DNA from: Nemertoderma westbladi
Lineage: Eukaryota; Xenacoelomorpha; Nemertodermatida; Nemertodermatidae
DNA: 64,000 nt
Assembly (NCBI GenBank): GCA_032718475.1
Contig: JAUCBJ010008811.1
Coordinates: forward strand, 54,820 to 118,819
Reading direction: 5' to 3'
The notes under the pieces are model-generated. The model saw nothing but the letters and a program-made list of their open reading frames with translations. It made no database searches and was not told where the DNA came from. Shown piece after piece: positions 30,588 to 42,745 of this stretch. A program made the position numbers and the translations under genes. Within the stretch, counting starts at the first letter, position 1; each line of letters opens with the position of its first letter.

Positions 30588-33500
30588 ATGCCTATGTCCA
30601 CAAATAAAGTCAGCTGCCCCATCTGCGACAAAGAGATGCAATAATCTAAAATCCCATATTAAAATTCATTTCGCGCAATATAGATGCGACTGTTGCCCGA
30701 CTTGGTCCTCGGAAAAGAAGACGTTGGTTGGTCATCTGGTTTCATGTCCTCAGGGGGGAACAGGATTTACTTACGTAAATGAGCCAGCCGAATGCCGCTG
30801 CGGGGAATCGCTCACTCTATCATCCTTCACTGAGCATGAATGCTACACTCGTATTTTTTCACGGAAACGCAAAACTCCATCTACCTCCCACTCATCCCCC
30901 ATCAACTCTACTCCAAAACAAGTCGGCCGTGGCGGCTCCAATAGCAAAACATCAACTTCGCGAGATTATAACTCTATTTCGCCAAACAATCCCTTTCAAT
31001 CTCCCTCCAACGGAAGCGCACACGGACAACTGTTTACTTATAATAATGAGCTCGCCGAAACAAGACTCGACGTTGAATTAACTTTAAATGAAAATTTTCC
31101 ACATATCCAAGAACACGTTAGTAGCCATTTACATAGTGCTTTGGGAACTTTTTTAAGAGTCTGGCTAACTATCAATATCATAATGGAGCACGAAACCAGC
31201 GAGGGTTTTCAAATTGAATCATTCTGTTTTAAATCTAGCAGTAACAATAATCAAATTCTAAATAATAGCGACTTTAATAACTGGTTTTCTGGCGCCGACA
31301 ATCGTATTGATCAGCTATTAAGTGTGTTTCTCTGCCTCGGCTCGGGTTGGCGCATAATAGCTTTCGAGCGAATAACTATTGAGATTGCGCGTTCCCAACG
31401 CAACCCCTATTTAAAGGGTCATGGCTTCAATAAATCTAAAATATTATTAAATAAACATTGTACTGTAAGCATAGACTGCCCGCTGGGGGAATGCTTTAAA
31501 TACGCAGTATTGATCACCGCGAATTATAAGAAAATTGATAGAAAAAAAAATAATATTAGTAGAATTTCAACGTATACTCCTTTCCTAAATATGTTTGATT
31601 TTTCCAATTTAAGTTTTCCGGTGGACAGAGTAACTGGTATTCCCCAGTTTCTGAAAGCAAACCCTGTATACTGTATAAACCTTTTATATTGGAGTAATAC
31701 AGAAGAACTCTCCATTCTAAGTCAACCAGATAGCGCGCACTGTTCCGGTAAAACTGTACTAAATTTATTATTTATCAAAGCCACAAGCAAAAACCCCGCC
31801 CACTACATAGCTATTACTAGCATAGATGGATTAATAAATTCAAAAGATTCTGACGGTAACAAGACGCACTGCGAGCGCTGTCTCAGAGGCTTTTACACTG
31901 ACAAATCGCTGGAAGAACATCGAGAGCGCTGCTATACAGGTAAACGCCAACTCGAGTATATGCCCGAAAATCTCTTGGTTAAATTTGACCGGTACGATAA
32001 GACTCTATCCCCACCTTTCTGTATATACGCCGACATTGAAACTATTCTAGAACCTACAAACAATAATAAACTCCCACAGAAACATATAGCTAGCGTGGCA
32101 GCCTTTTATACAGTACCAAATCAGAAATTAATTAACCCTTTTTAAGCCATTTTCCATGACGATGGCAGTAACCATGTAATGCGCGACTTTCTAACCGCTA
32201 TGGAAAGTCATTGTAAGGAGTTATACGATTGGTCCATTTCTAGTACAAACATGCACGCCCCAATGCAACTCACTACTAGCCAACAAAGTAACTTTAATAA
32301 CGCTACACAATGCTACGTCTGCAACTGTAATTTAACCCCCGATTCTTATCATTTAAGCCTCAATGACAATCTCAGCACCAAAGTCCGCGATCACGACCAT
32401 TATAGCGGGGAGTATCGAGGGGCTTCTTGCGTCAGCTGCAACAGGAAACTTTCACTAAAACGGAATAATTTTTATATTATATTTCATAACTTGAGGAAAT
32501 TCGATATGCATTTACTGCTAAAAGAAGGAATGACCGATAGTTCTAGAACACACTGGAAAATGACCGTAATACCAAAAAACACCGAAACTTATATTCACCT
32601 TAAAGTTAGCTTTCCAATCGATCCGAGCACACTAACAGCCAACGCTAAAGAAAGTATCTCCATTAATTTTCTAGATTCCTATCAATTTATGACTGCCAGC
32701 CTAGATAATCTTAGTAGTTATCTCACTAAAAATAATAGTAACCTAGCAACAGCCATACCCCATACACTAGCTCAAATGACCCGACTCTATCCCAACATTA
32801 GCGATATTGCAATAAAAAACAAGGGCATATTCCCATATTCTTACATTCAAAATATTTCAAACCTACACAAAACTACACTCCCCCCAATAGAAAGCTTCTA
32901 TAATGATCTCAAATTGGAGCAATGTAGCGCAGACAACTATCAGCGCGCGCTTACTACTTGGGATGAATTAAACTGCGCAATAATCTTCGACTATATGATT
33001 AGCTATTTGGTTCTAGATGTTACCCTATTGGCTGATACTTTCGAGCAGTTCTGATCCCTCTGTCGTACTAATTATGGACTCGAACCCGTAATGTACTTCA
33101 CTGCCCCAGGTTTAACTTAACGACGCGGCGCTGAAATTCACGGAATCAGAAATTCATTTACTATCAGACGCTTCCATCTACTCAGACTTTGAAACAAATA
33201 TTAGGGGTGGTCTAGTATTCTTGAATACACATTCCGTAGATGCAAATATTCCCGATAAACCTGACTACGACTCCAGTCTCCCCGAGAAATATCTAATTCC
33301 CATCGATGCGAATAACCTTTACGGCTGCGCCCTGAGTCAGAAACTTCCCTACACTAATATTAAACTCGTAACTACCCCCATAGACCTAGCTACAGTAGAC
33401 ATGAGTGGGGACACTGGTTATTATTGCATCGTTGATCTACATTACCCGAAAGAAATTCACGATTTGACCACCGATCTGCCTCTAGGAGCGGAGAAGATGT

Positions 33501-34627
33501 CAGTCCCTAAATCCTTTCTTAGCGAATACATGGAAGATCTTTGGGAGCATTACAATCTCACTGATACGGCTACCTGTAAACCATACAACGATACCTGTAC
33601 TAAGATACTACTACATCAGTTTAATAAGGTTGAATACGGTATCCATATTAATCTACTTCAGCTCTATTTGAAGCTCGGTCTTAAACTTACACAAGTTCAC
33701 AGGGTCTACTCTTTCTCACAAAAATATATTTTCAAGGACTACATTAGTTTTAATACGAATAAAAGACAGTCGGCAAATAACCCATTTGAGGTCCTATTTT
33801 ATAAGATGATGAACAATGCCTTGTATGGGAAATGCCTCCAAAAGGTTAGAGACCACGTTTCTTTCAGGTCATGCAATAGCAATGAGCAATGCGATTTGCT
33901 CTTAGCTAAGCCCAACCATGAATCATTTGTTGTCTTTACCCCCAACTTGAGTGGTCATACTTTCACTAAAGAGGCTGTTTGCCTAAATCAGGGCGTGTTC
34001 ATCGGTTGCACTATACTAGATCTATCTAAGCTACAGATGTACGACCTATTTTACAACAAACTGAAGCCTCTAGAACAAAAACTGGGTTGCCAGATTCGCT
34101 GTCTAGCCGGTGATCTAGCCAGTGTCTAATGCTAAGCGTAACTAATACACCACAGCTAACCTTTCTACGGGCAATGTTTGAGGGTGGTTTCCTAGATACT
34201 TCCAACTACAGAACAACACATCCACTCTATACCATTAAACACAAAGCGGCTCTCGGCTTCGTAAAAGATGAGAGCTGCGGTTTGCAGTATAAACAGAGGG
34301 TTTTCCTTAAACCAAAGGTCTACAATTTTCAATCCTACGATGCCCCAATCAAGAAAACCGCCAAAGGTGTATCTAGATCGGTTGTCGCTAAGCAACTAAC
34401 ACACGAGGATTATGCAGACTGTTTTGAAAACGAAGCAATGCTCTTCCGCTATAACTCTACCTTCACTTCTAGAAAGCATCAAATTTTTACTGGTCATGTC
34501 TATAAGAAGGCACTAACGCTATGGGATACAGTAAGGTAGTAAATATAGCAACAAACCATACGGGCACTATAGCACTAAGCTTGTTAGACCGGCGAAACGA
34601 GTAGTAATCCCCCCTACTAGGATTTAA
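30588..34627 (+). pseudogene. PolB of E2, multiply disrupted
   Basis: Homologous along its length to E1 PolB and very close to the fragment at 1037-3289. A frameshift lies near 30,641 within the finger region. In-frame stops are at 32,143 and 33,052, a further shift at ~33,117, another around 34,110-34,128, and one at ~34,535 before the C-terminus. The exonuclease YADIE (~32,025) and motif B K-x2-NNALYGK (~33,805) remain. Motif A reads DANNLYG. Motif C, expected as GDTDS near 34,110, reads GDLAS, so the catalytic aspartates are lost. The E2 copy is dead as a polymerase. Confidence 0.9.
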
Positions 34628-34666
34628 TTTTATTTTTTAGAATAAGAAATTGAGCAACAAAATAGA

Positions 34667-35055
34667 ATTAACCAATAAACAGTTTACCGGAAAAAAACAT
34701 TGCCAAATTTGAACTAGAGAAAATTTCACAGCAAATTACAGGTCAAAGTTTCTTAAAACCAAACATGTTTATCTACAAAGGTGACGATTCAACTATAATG
34801 CTATTTCCCAGCGGCGCAGTAACAATTGTTGGCCTATGCAATAATTTAGCTAGTGAATTGCTTTATTTAAAACAAACTATGCAATTACAAAATTTGAAAC
34901 TTAATACCGAAACACGAACTATTATTTTTCCAAGTGTTAATTTTAAATTATTAATGAAAAAATGTGGACATCATACAATTAATAATAAAGCAATATTTAT
35001 TAGCTATACCCCCGAATTATTTTGCGCGATTAGAATATATATAGGATGTGTATAA
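34667..35055 (+). pseudogene. TBP-like protein of E2, C-terminally truncated
   Basis: The open frame starts before the first ATG at 34765. Upstream codons (KFELEKISQQITG) align with the TBP-like protein of E1. In the ORF from 34765, residues 14-23 read FPSGAVTIVG and residues 81-86 YTPELF, both strong TBP-like signatures and better conserved here than in E1. The protein then stops seven residues after the shared region because an internal deletion joins it to DNA matching the end of the capsid gene of E1. Confidence 0.6.
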
Positions 35056-35148
35056 TAAAGATCTCGTATAGTACAAAGTAAGCGAAGCCGCACCGCCGGT
35101 GGAATTAGGAAAATTCTCTTAAACTTTTAATGATACGCACACGCTGAG

Positions 35149-35586
35149 ATGTTGGACTCTATACAATTAGCGAAATTCCCAGTGGGACCTGAATACATTG
35201 GTGTTTATGCAATCGACCAATTATACCTAATACACAAAAAAAATAAGCATAAGCACAATTATTCATTTATTATTAATAATCAACGTATAGGCCTACCGGG
35301 GCAACACTGGTCTTGCGTACGTGTGGTTAACAGAATTGCTTATTATTTAGATTCGTTTGGTAAAGCCCCACTGCCAAAAATATCCTATTGGTTGCATCAA
35401 TTTACCCAAAGGCATACTTGGAATCGTAAAATATTTCAAGCGCCACATTCGACTCAGTGCGGTCTATTTTGTCTGTATTATCTAATCGAGGTGCCGAAAA
35501 ATCCTGGAGCAATGAATATATTCACCCCTAATTTGCGGTACAATGATTTATTGTTATTACAGTGGACACTTTCATTAATAAAATAA
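35149..35586 (+). CDS. Adenain-like maturation cysteine protease, intact
   Basis: 145 aa. The catalytic set of the adenovirus-protease family is visible: His53 in GQHW, Asp68 in YYLDSFG, Gln103-Cys104 in STQCGLFC. Length is shorter than adenain (~200 aa) but in line with Polinton proteases. The family cleaves capsid precursors during virion maturation and is a peptidase C5-type clan CE enzyme. It is intact although its capsid substrates are deleted from this element. The start ATG aligns with that of the broken E1 copy. Confidence 0.88.
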   Translation: MLDSIQLAKFPVGPEYIGVYAIDQLYLIHKKNKHKHNYSFIINNQRIGLPGQHWSCVRVVNRIAYYLDSFGKAPLPKISYWLHQFTQRHTWNRKIFQAPHSTQCGLFCLYYLIEVPKNPGAMNIFTPNLRYNDLLLLQWTLSLIK

Positions 35587-36327
35587 TTTATTTATTTTGG
35601 TTATGGGTATATTAAATTGCAGGTGTGTGAAAATATTATTAGCATTAATATTAATAATAAATATTTATTTCTTGGGTATATAGTAATAACAATATTTTTA
35701 ATAAATATATGGGACGTGGTAAGTGACATGGGTGGGGCCTTCACACAGCACTATTCGTTTTTTTAATTTTTTTAATTTTCATCGCTAATCGCGAAAGAAC
35801 CATCTTAAACACATTTGCGGAGCCTTCGCAAAATTCGTTATAACTGCGTCGTTTGTGGAGCGTTAAAAAAGTTAAACGCATTCATGAGACCTTCGCATGG
35901 CAACAAGTGAGGGGAAGTCTTTAGCGCGTGGGCGCCATTAATAACAACTTGCCAGTAAACCGGGAAATTCGGACATTGCCATAGTGGGGCCCAACTCTTT
36001 CCATTATATACCAAGCATCTGCTGCCCACCCTATGTGGTTAACACAAAGGCCAGAATCTCTATCCATGCTACGCGCATTAGACAATAATTAATCGCTCTA
36101 ACGACAATCAAAGGTCTGGGTTCAATTTACTCGCATATGTGACCGGTTTCACAAAAGAAATAAGCCATATATAGATACGTTACGAAGCATAGATAATTAG
36201 CCTTACCAAATTAGCTAGTTCTGTTATAATAGTTTACTATATTAACATTGGGAATAGTGATACCGGCATCACTTTATTATTTAAATTATTAAATTATAAA
36301 CTATCTAAACTAAAACATATCAACATA
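35587..36327. other. Noncoding block conserved with E1
   Basis: Aligns in reverse orientation with 5665-6323 of E1, best at 35985-36125. No frame is conserved. The stretch before 36328 (ataccggcatcactttatta) also matches E1 upstream of its small end ORF. Confidence 0.5.
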
Positions 36328-36789
36328 ATGGCTGCAGGTGGTGATAAACCAACGTCGGAGATTGCCGCAACTTTATTGTGGGTGAGACGGCGGCAAGAGC
36401 TACGAAGCGAAGCAAACTCGGAAGACCCCATCCAACAAATACCTGTTTCCGGCAGGGTGCCCCAAACTTTCTGCGGGGGTACCATTGAACCCCTTAGAAG
36501 GCCTAATACACCAATGGCAACGGCGTATAGACCTATCAATTTTCATCCGACGATTGATAGGCCTATTAGGCCTATTGCCACAGTACTGCCAAATTGCCGT
36601 GGGCGAGGTCGTGGTTTATCGCCATGGTTCCCCCCGGATCCACCGCAAGAAGGGGTACTCCCTGCTCAGCCAGGGAGAATTGTTGGTGGGGGAGTCTGCC
36701 TGACTTGCGCCTGCCCCCCCCCCCCCCCCCCCCCCCCCAAGAGTGATTGGGCAAATGAGAACGCCGCCTCCCATCCAACATTAATGTAA
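36328..36789 (+). CDS. Small end ORF of E2, counterpart of the E1 93-aa ORF
   Basis: 153 aa starting MAAGGDKPTSE, with a C-x-x-C-A-CPP motif running into a proline tract encoded by a ~25-C homopolymer, and ending NAASHPTLM before GTAAGT. The middle is longer than in E1 and contains internal repeats of taggcctatt. The homopolymer makes the frame beyond ~36,714 uncertain. Function unknown. Confidence 0.4.
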   Translation: MAAGGDKPTSEIAATLLWVRRRQELRSEANSEDPIQQIPVSGRVPQTFCGGTIEPLRRPNTPMATAYRPINFHPTIDRPIRPIATVLPNCRGRGRGLSPWFPPDPPQEGVLPAQPGRIVGGGVCLTCACPPPPPPPPKSDWANENAASHPTLM

Positions 36790-36889
36790 GTAATAATTTA
36801 ATTTCAACAATTAATATAATAACAATAAATAATTACCAAAATTCAACAATAGTACCCACACGCTAAAGGCTTTGCTCACTCCCCGCTGT

Positions 36890-38035
36890 GCGGGTACCCA
36901 TATTCTAAGACTTCGCTCGCATCATGGCTTGTCCTATTTTTTCATCAAATCACTGTGTAACCAAGTTATTAGCAATTAAAATTTATGTCGGCGCCAGGCG
37001 GCGATAAGACAACTCACCGATAGCACCTATATGCTTTCACACACTTCATGGCTCACCCCTCCGCATATAAGTAGAATAATCATATTAAAAATAATATTAT
37101 AAATACTATCACTTTATACTCACTTCATGGCTCGCCCAACAACTAGTTGCTTAGCAATAACTGTAGAATTGTAATATTGGTGGCTGTCGTTAGTTGAATA
37201 CAATAACCATATTTCGATGCTATCACTCACTTCATGGCTCGCCCCATAGGTAGAATAATCAAATTAAAATTATATTATAAATACTATAACCTTAACCCAT
37301 ATGCTAAGGCTTCAATCGCTTCATGGCTCGCCCCATTTTTTCATCAAATTACGAAATAACTGAGTTATTAGCAATCAAAAATTTATGGTGGCGACAGACA
37401 GTGATAAGGCAACTCGCCGGTGACACCTATATGCTTTCACACACTTCGCGGCTCGCCCCATCCCCATATAAGTAGAATAATCAAATTAAAAATAATATTA
37501 TAAATACCTTATTCTCACTTCGCGGCTCGCCCCCACAACTTATTGCTTGTCAATAACTCTATATGCTTTCACACACTTCACGGCTCGCCCCCTCCCCATA
37601 TAAGTAGTATAATCAAATTAAAAATAATATTATAAATACCTTATTCTCACTTCGCGGCTTGCCCATACAACTTATTGCTTGTCAATAACTGTAGAATTGC
37701 GATATTGGTAGCCACTGTTAGTCTGTGTTTATTCACCTTTTTTAGTTGTTGCGTCTGTAATAGTCTATCATGTTAAAGACTTTATAACAAACGTCTGCAA
37801 CCCACTTACTATATTGGGTTTTACCTATTGCGGTTCAAGGTGAAACGCCAACCGGTAGACACAAATTAATTAAATTACTTCCGTCTGTGGACTGGCCTTA
37901 TACCACATATGTCACATATACACAGTGGTGACATATGTTACATATGCATAATGGTAACCATAGTAAGTGGGCGGGGTGACACAATGGTAATCATAGTAAG
38001 TAGGCGGGGCAAGAGCCGTTCGGCAAATTCTTTAA
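36890..38035 (-). repeat. TIR of E2, expanded and end-truncated
   Basis: Homologous to the right TIR of E1 but with more copies of the ctcacttcatggctcgcccc motif (at least nine between 36,900 and 37,670). Identity with E1 ends at cggcaaattctttaa; the terminal ~50 bp, including the ACTACT end, are replaced by a junction with 168-bp satellite DNA. Confidence 0.88.
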
Positions 38036-38044
38036 AACTCTTAA

Positions 38045-38425
38045 AGAAAAACTCTTTACTCTTAAAACTCTTTACAAAACAGAATCTCTACCTGATTCTA
38101 CAATTGATAATTCATTAATAAGTGACTAAATAATCCTCCTAACAATGGCGATGATCTGAGAACTCAAAATGATCCTGGGTACCAAGGAGGTTGTCTTTGT
38201 GACTCTCAACCTCCCCTGTATAATTAACTCCTTAACTCTTTACAAAACAGAATCTCTACCTGATTCTACAATTGATAATTCATTAATAAGTGACTAAATA
38301 ATCCTCCTAACAATGGCAATGATCTGAGAACTCAAACTGATCCTGGGTACCGAGGAGGTTGTCTTTGTGTCTCTCAACCTCCCCTGTATAATTAACTCAT
38401 TAACTCTTTACAAAACAGAATCTCA
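38045..38425 (+). repeat. 168-bp satellite, about two copies
   Basis: Same unit as 22480-23925 (agaatctctacctgattcta...ctccttaactctttacaaaac), here abutting the truncated TIR. Confidence 0.93.
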
Positions 38426-41400
38426 ACCACCATCTAGAGTGATTGATCCGCTCTGTAGTGATTGATTCTACAATTTATTGATAATTCATGAATAAGCGCC
38501 TACTTTCTGAGTTAAGTTTTTTTTTGTAAAATCTTTAGTTCTTAAAAAGTGGACCGCTTTAAATAATATAATATCATGAAATAAATTATTACAGTATTTC
38601 CTCCATCGAATCTTAGATAGTGTTTAGGACCTATTTATTTGTAGCTACAACAAACAGAGAAACAAGGAAGGGTGGTACTTTAGGGAAGTATGGGGAAAGG
38701 CTGGTACTTTAGGTCCTCCTGTTACAAAATCGTGGTATATGTTATGGTAGGTAGAACGAACTTAATGACAAATTACAAGTCATAGTATAAGTAGGTGCCA
38801 TAGTATAAGTCGTTTTGTTTTATTCTCTGTTCAACTTTCTCCTGTTTTATTTTATTATGTGCAGTTTTATTTGTACGCTTCTATGACAGCGGTGTCTCCA
38901 CCCAAATAATATAATATATAATATAATATACCAAGGAATGTAATTAGGTAACAATGGTTCATCTTCTATACTCAATGACCTGACAATAAAACTAAGGCTC
39001 ACATAGAAACCTTGTATCATTATTAAATAAAAATGAAATAATGGTGAAATAATGGTTCAGCACCCAAACTGTAAATATCATAGTTTTAACATTTTCTACA
39101 TCATGCACTTTTTTTTCTATTTACTAGTTCTTTATTTCTGTAAGTACGGTACTCTATTTACTACAGTAATTATTAATATTTACAGTAGGCCTACCGGTAG
39201 TAAACTTTTCTGTCAAAGTTATTTAATCAATCATTGTTATTTTCTTAACTTGCCATATTGTAACGGTTTTAATTTTCCTTTTTTATAGACTTTATAACTT
39301 TACTGGATTACCTTGAACCAGATTTATACCTGGACCATCGCTAAGCAAAGCATTCATCGGTTGCTACTGCATTTTAATATTGCTTAGCAACCAGGCACTA
39401 AACCTTGCTCCAATATGACTCAGATATAAGTATGAAACTTGCCATTAATAATTTAATTATTAGTACTGGTAGTTATGAGGCTCTATCCGGTTTCAGGGGC
39501 GCTGATTTTTTTTTGTCTGTTTGTTTGTACAGCATACAGACTGCTGGATACCGGTACAGATACAGGTGATAACAGTATTCTGCTCCTTAGAGAAGGTTAA
39601 TAAGAGTCACACATAGGAAATTAATATGAAATGTCAAAATACTTATCACATATAGTGCAATAGGCCTATAAAAGAAATGCTGCTCGAATCATTCTAAATC
39701 TAATATTATAAATGTTTTGCTCTTTCCTGTTTAGAGTGTATAATGGAACTGTATATACCACATGTATGCTTTTTTCTTGGGGGGGGGGGGGGGGGGGGGC
39801 AGAAATTGTCACTACGGAATACTACGAATTACTAATGCAAAATAGAGTTTTTCAGTCCAGTCTGCCGGTAGTGCAAAGAAAGTCACAAGCTTCATTATTT
39901 AGACTTGTAAAATAGCCATTCCAGTTCCAGTGGTACCCTACCTGCTTCGGGGTAATCTTTAGAAGTGCTATTACACTACAGTACATAGCCTAATGGTACA
40001 GGCAATAGAGGTCAGGAGACACATAGTATATTAAATAGTTAGGTAGACTACTGTAGTCATAAATCGTTTAAGGTAGTAATAATTAATAAACTAAGAAAGT
40101 GTCTCAAAGTCTAGTGTCTCAAATTAAATACTACCGGTAGAGAGATGTATGCTCTTGTATGGTTCTGACACGTATCTGATAGATAACTAAAGTATTACAT
40201 ACAAGCCTACTACTGTACAGGAAGTAAAATATACTGTAGGCCTATGTTATATATTGTGTATATGTTATATATTATACAGAATAAATCATCACATACCGTG
40301 GTGGTTAGAAATGATTAATAATACAGGTAAAGGACGAACCTCAACATATGGCACTCACTACAAGAGTTTACTGCAAGACCAGATTGAACCAATGAGAAGC
40401 CAGGGAGTGGAGGAATTCTATAGGACATATTAGCCAGTTATAAGGGAGCTATCATAGTCGCCAAGGAAACAGCAACCCCGGGTTAACAAAAGATACAGAG
40501 TAAATACAGAGTACAAAGGTAGATTGAGATAATGGTTATGGAATAGGTGCAGCATATGGGTAGAGTGACAAAGGATAGCTACTGGGTTACTCTCAAAATA
40601 TCTGTGAGTTAGCAAAAAGGGCCCCCTTATGGTTAATTATTGGGCCCCTGTGCGGTTGTGTGGAACCAGTTAGTGGCGCCTGGCCCTTGACTTGCAAGGG
40701 GCATGGCTGGACTGGTAGAGAGGTACGGACAATTTATACTGGCAGTAATGCAGGGAGAGCATTATGTACACTCACACTGTCTTTTACCATGAATAATTCT
40801 CCCGGCTTATTGGAGTAGTAGTAGTGTGTGGTGCATTCATAAAGGGCTTGTCTATCCAAGGTTAATGGGACAGAGAAAACAAACGGTTACAGGGCCGCCA
40901 GCAACCAACAACTTCCGCTTATTCTAAATTGGAAACCCAACAAAATTTCCTGATCTACCAACTAACAGGTCTATTCTATAAAATGAGCCATAATTTCATT
41001 ATCCCTCTCGATACGCACTCTTTACTTTTCTATTATTCATCTGCATGTGGGGCGAGACACGTATGGCGAGCCATCAACGAACTGATATAATTATACTATG
41101 CCCGTTTTTCAAAAGTCTGTGTGTGTGTGTCGGAAGCCATAAATGTCGGAAGCCATAATCGAAGTTAATATCTTCAGCTAAATTGTATGGTTGAGTCATT
41201 TTGAACGGTCTCTCCATGGAAATTAATTGTTTTACATTACTAACATTGCAAGCTAAAGTCTTTGACCAAGCCAGTGCCTAGGCTAGTACACAAGGACATA
41301 GTAGTCCAGTAGAAGGAATAGTGCTCCTTCAATACATCTCAACAGACATCAATTCATTTGCCTGTGCCTACCAACGCGTGCTCTATAACATAACATATAT

Positions 41401-41556
41401 TCTTGATTTCCATCACCTCTCACCACAATTATTATTAGTAATTAAAAGTTTCAATTCGGTTTGTCTTTCCGTTATCTGGATATTCAGTTATTGCATTATT
41501 AATAAATAAATGTTTTAAAATATATCTTACGAAATATGGTTAATAATTAAAACTTA
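38426..41556. other. Intergenic, no gene recognised
   Basis: AT-rich single-copy-looking DNA rich in aggcct and accggta. Contains a 21-G run at 39779-39799 and a ggggcgaga...ggcgagcc fragment near 41048 similar to the TIR core motif. No supported coding region. Confidence 0.5.
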
Positions 41557-42105
41557 TCGCTAACATTCTCGCTATGGGGGTTTTAAGGAGTGCTGTTTAC
41601 ATTTCTGATGTCAGTTTTCACGTTTACATAAATCTAGTCTGTCTGTCTGTCGGTCATTCTGTCAGTCAGTCTGTCAAAACATAAAAAATAATTCAAATTA
41701 ACTAACATTCTCGCTATGGGGGTTTTAATGGGTGCTGATTTCATTTCTGATGTCAGTTTTCAGGTTTACATAAATCTAGTCTGTCTGTTTGTCGGTCTTT
41801 ATGTCAGTCAGTCAGTCTGTCAAAACTTAAAAAAGAATACTTACTAACTAACATTCTCGTTATGGGGGTTTTAATGGGTGCTGGTTTTATTTCAGATGTC
41901 AGTTTTCACGTTTAAAAAAATCTAGTCTGTCTGGCTGTCGGTCTTTCTGTCAGTCAGTCTGTGAAAACTTAAGAAAGTATACTAACTAACCAACATTCTC
42001 GCTATGGGGGTTTTAAGGGTTGCTGATTTCATTTCTGATGTCAGTTTACACGTTTACATAAATCTAGTCTGTCTGTCTGTCGGTCTCTCTGTCAGTCAGA
42101 ACTTC
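41557..42105 (+). repeat. Four-copy ~145-bp tandem repeat
   Basis: Units begin taacattctcgctatggggg (41560, 41703, 41851, 41993) and include ctgatgtcagttttcacgtt and a gtctgtctgtc tract. The unit contains a block homologous, in reverse complement, to E1 noncoding DNA at 12244-12345. Confidence 0.9.
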
Positions 42106-42284
42106 TGTACTGTGGTTGGCATTACTGCATTACGCCATATACCTAACACTAATAATACAGTCTACAATACAGCCTATCTACAGTACAGAATGGATTTTTT
42201 GCCATGAAGAGCAATAAATGTCATTAATACTATCCACCAGTATACCTACTCCAAAAGCCTTCCAATAAAACATGTATTCCAGCA

Positions 42285-42337
42285 TGACGTCCACTGCACG
42301 TCTTCGTGCTGTCCATGGTGACGTGCAGTGGACGTCA
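42285..42337. repeat. Perfect 18-bp hairpin
   Basis: tgacgtccactgcacgtc (42285-42302) and its exact reverse complement (42320-42337) flank a 17-nt spacer. Confidence 0.9.
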
Positions 42338-42351
42338 TAGGCTCTAAGGGG

Positions 42352-42745
42352 TTAAGCAACACGGTCCCTACTTCGCCCTGACGACACCCCAGCCATTTTT
42401 CACCAATCCTTTTTTAGAGTTTTTTAATTTTTTTGGTATTGGTGAAAGTTCTACAACATTAGTAGATATGTTTTTTATGATAGCTACCGGTAGTGTTTTT
42501 TTGCTAGCTAGTATTTTTTGAAATTATAAAAAATGTGAAAGTCCATGATATTTCAGGTTAAACTGTTGAAGAATATATTAATGACCAAAATAATTTCCAA
42601 AAATTACTAGCTAGTAAAAAATACTACAGTAGCTATATACCATAAAAAATCTACTAAGGTTCTAGAACATTCACTAATATAAAAAAGCACTCAAAATCAC
42701 AAAAAAATAAAGGTTAAAAAACTCATTCGGGACCCTTTTGCTTAA
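42352..42745. mobile_element. Foldback/MITE-like element flanked by TTAA
   Basis: Imperfect inverted repeats of ~125 bp (42415-42540 against 42590-42720, sharing ctagctagta and the pattern of agtaga...ttttttatg) lie inside shorter outer arms (gcaacacggtccc against gggacccttttgc). TTAA occurs exactly outside both outer arms. No coding capacity. Confidence 0.6.

Larger units (their letters stand above)
30588..38035 (+). mobile_element. Degenerate Polinton E2, internally deleted, one TIR
   Basis: Gene order PolB, TBP-like, protease, small end ORF, TIR matches E1 read from right to left, but the pX-like, ATPase, penton, unknown, core and capsid genes are missing. The right TIR lacks its outer ~50 bp and no left TIR was found upstream of PolB. 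The element is not mobile on its own. Confidence 0.85.

Noticed and set aside
36294-36781. Minus-strand ORFs opposite the E2 end ORF
   Set aside because: Glycine runs are the antisense of the poly-C tract; the plus frame has a counterpart in E1.
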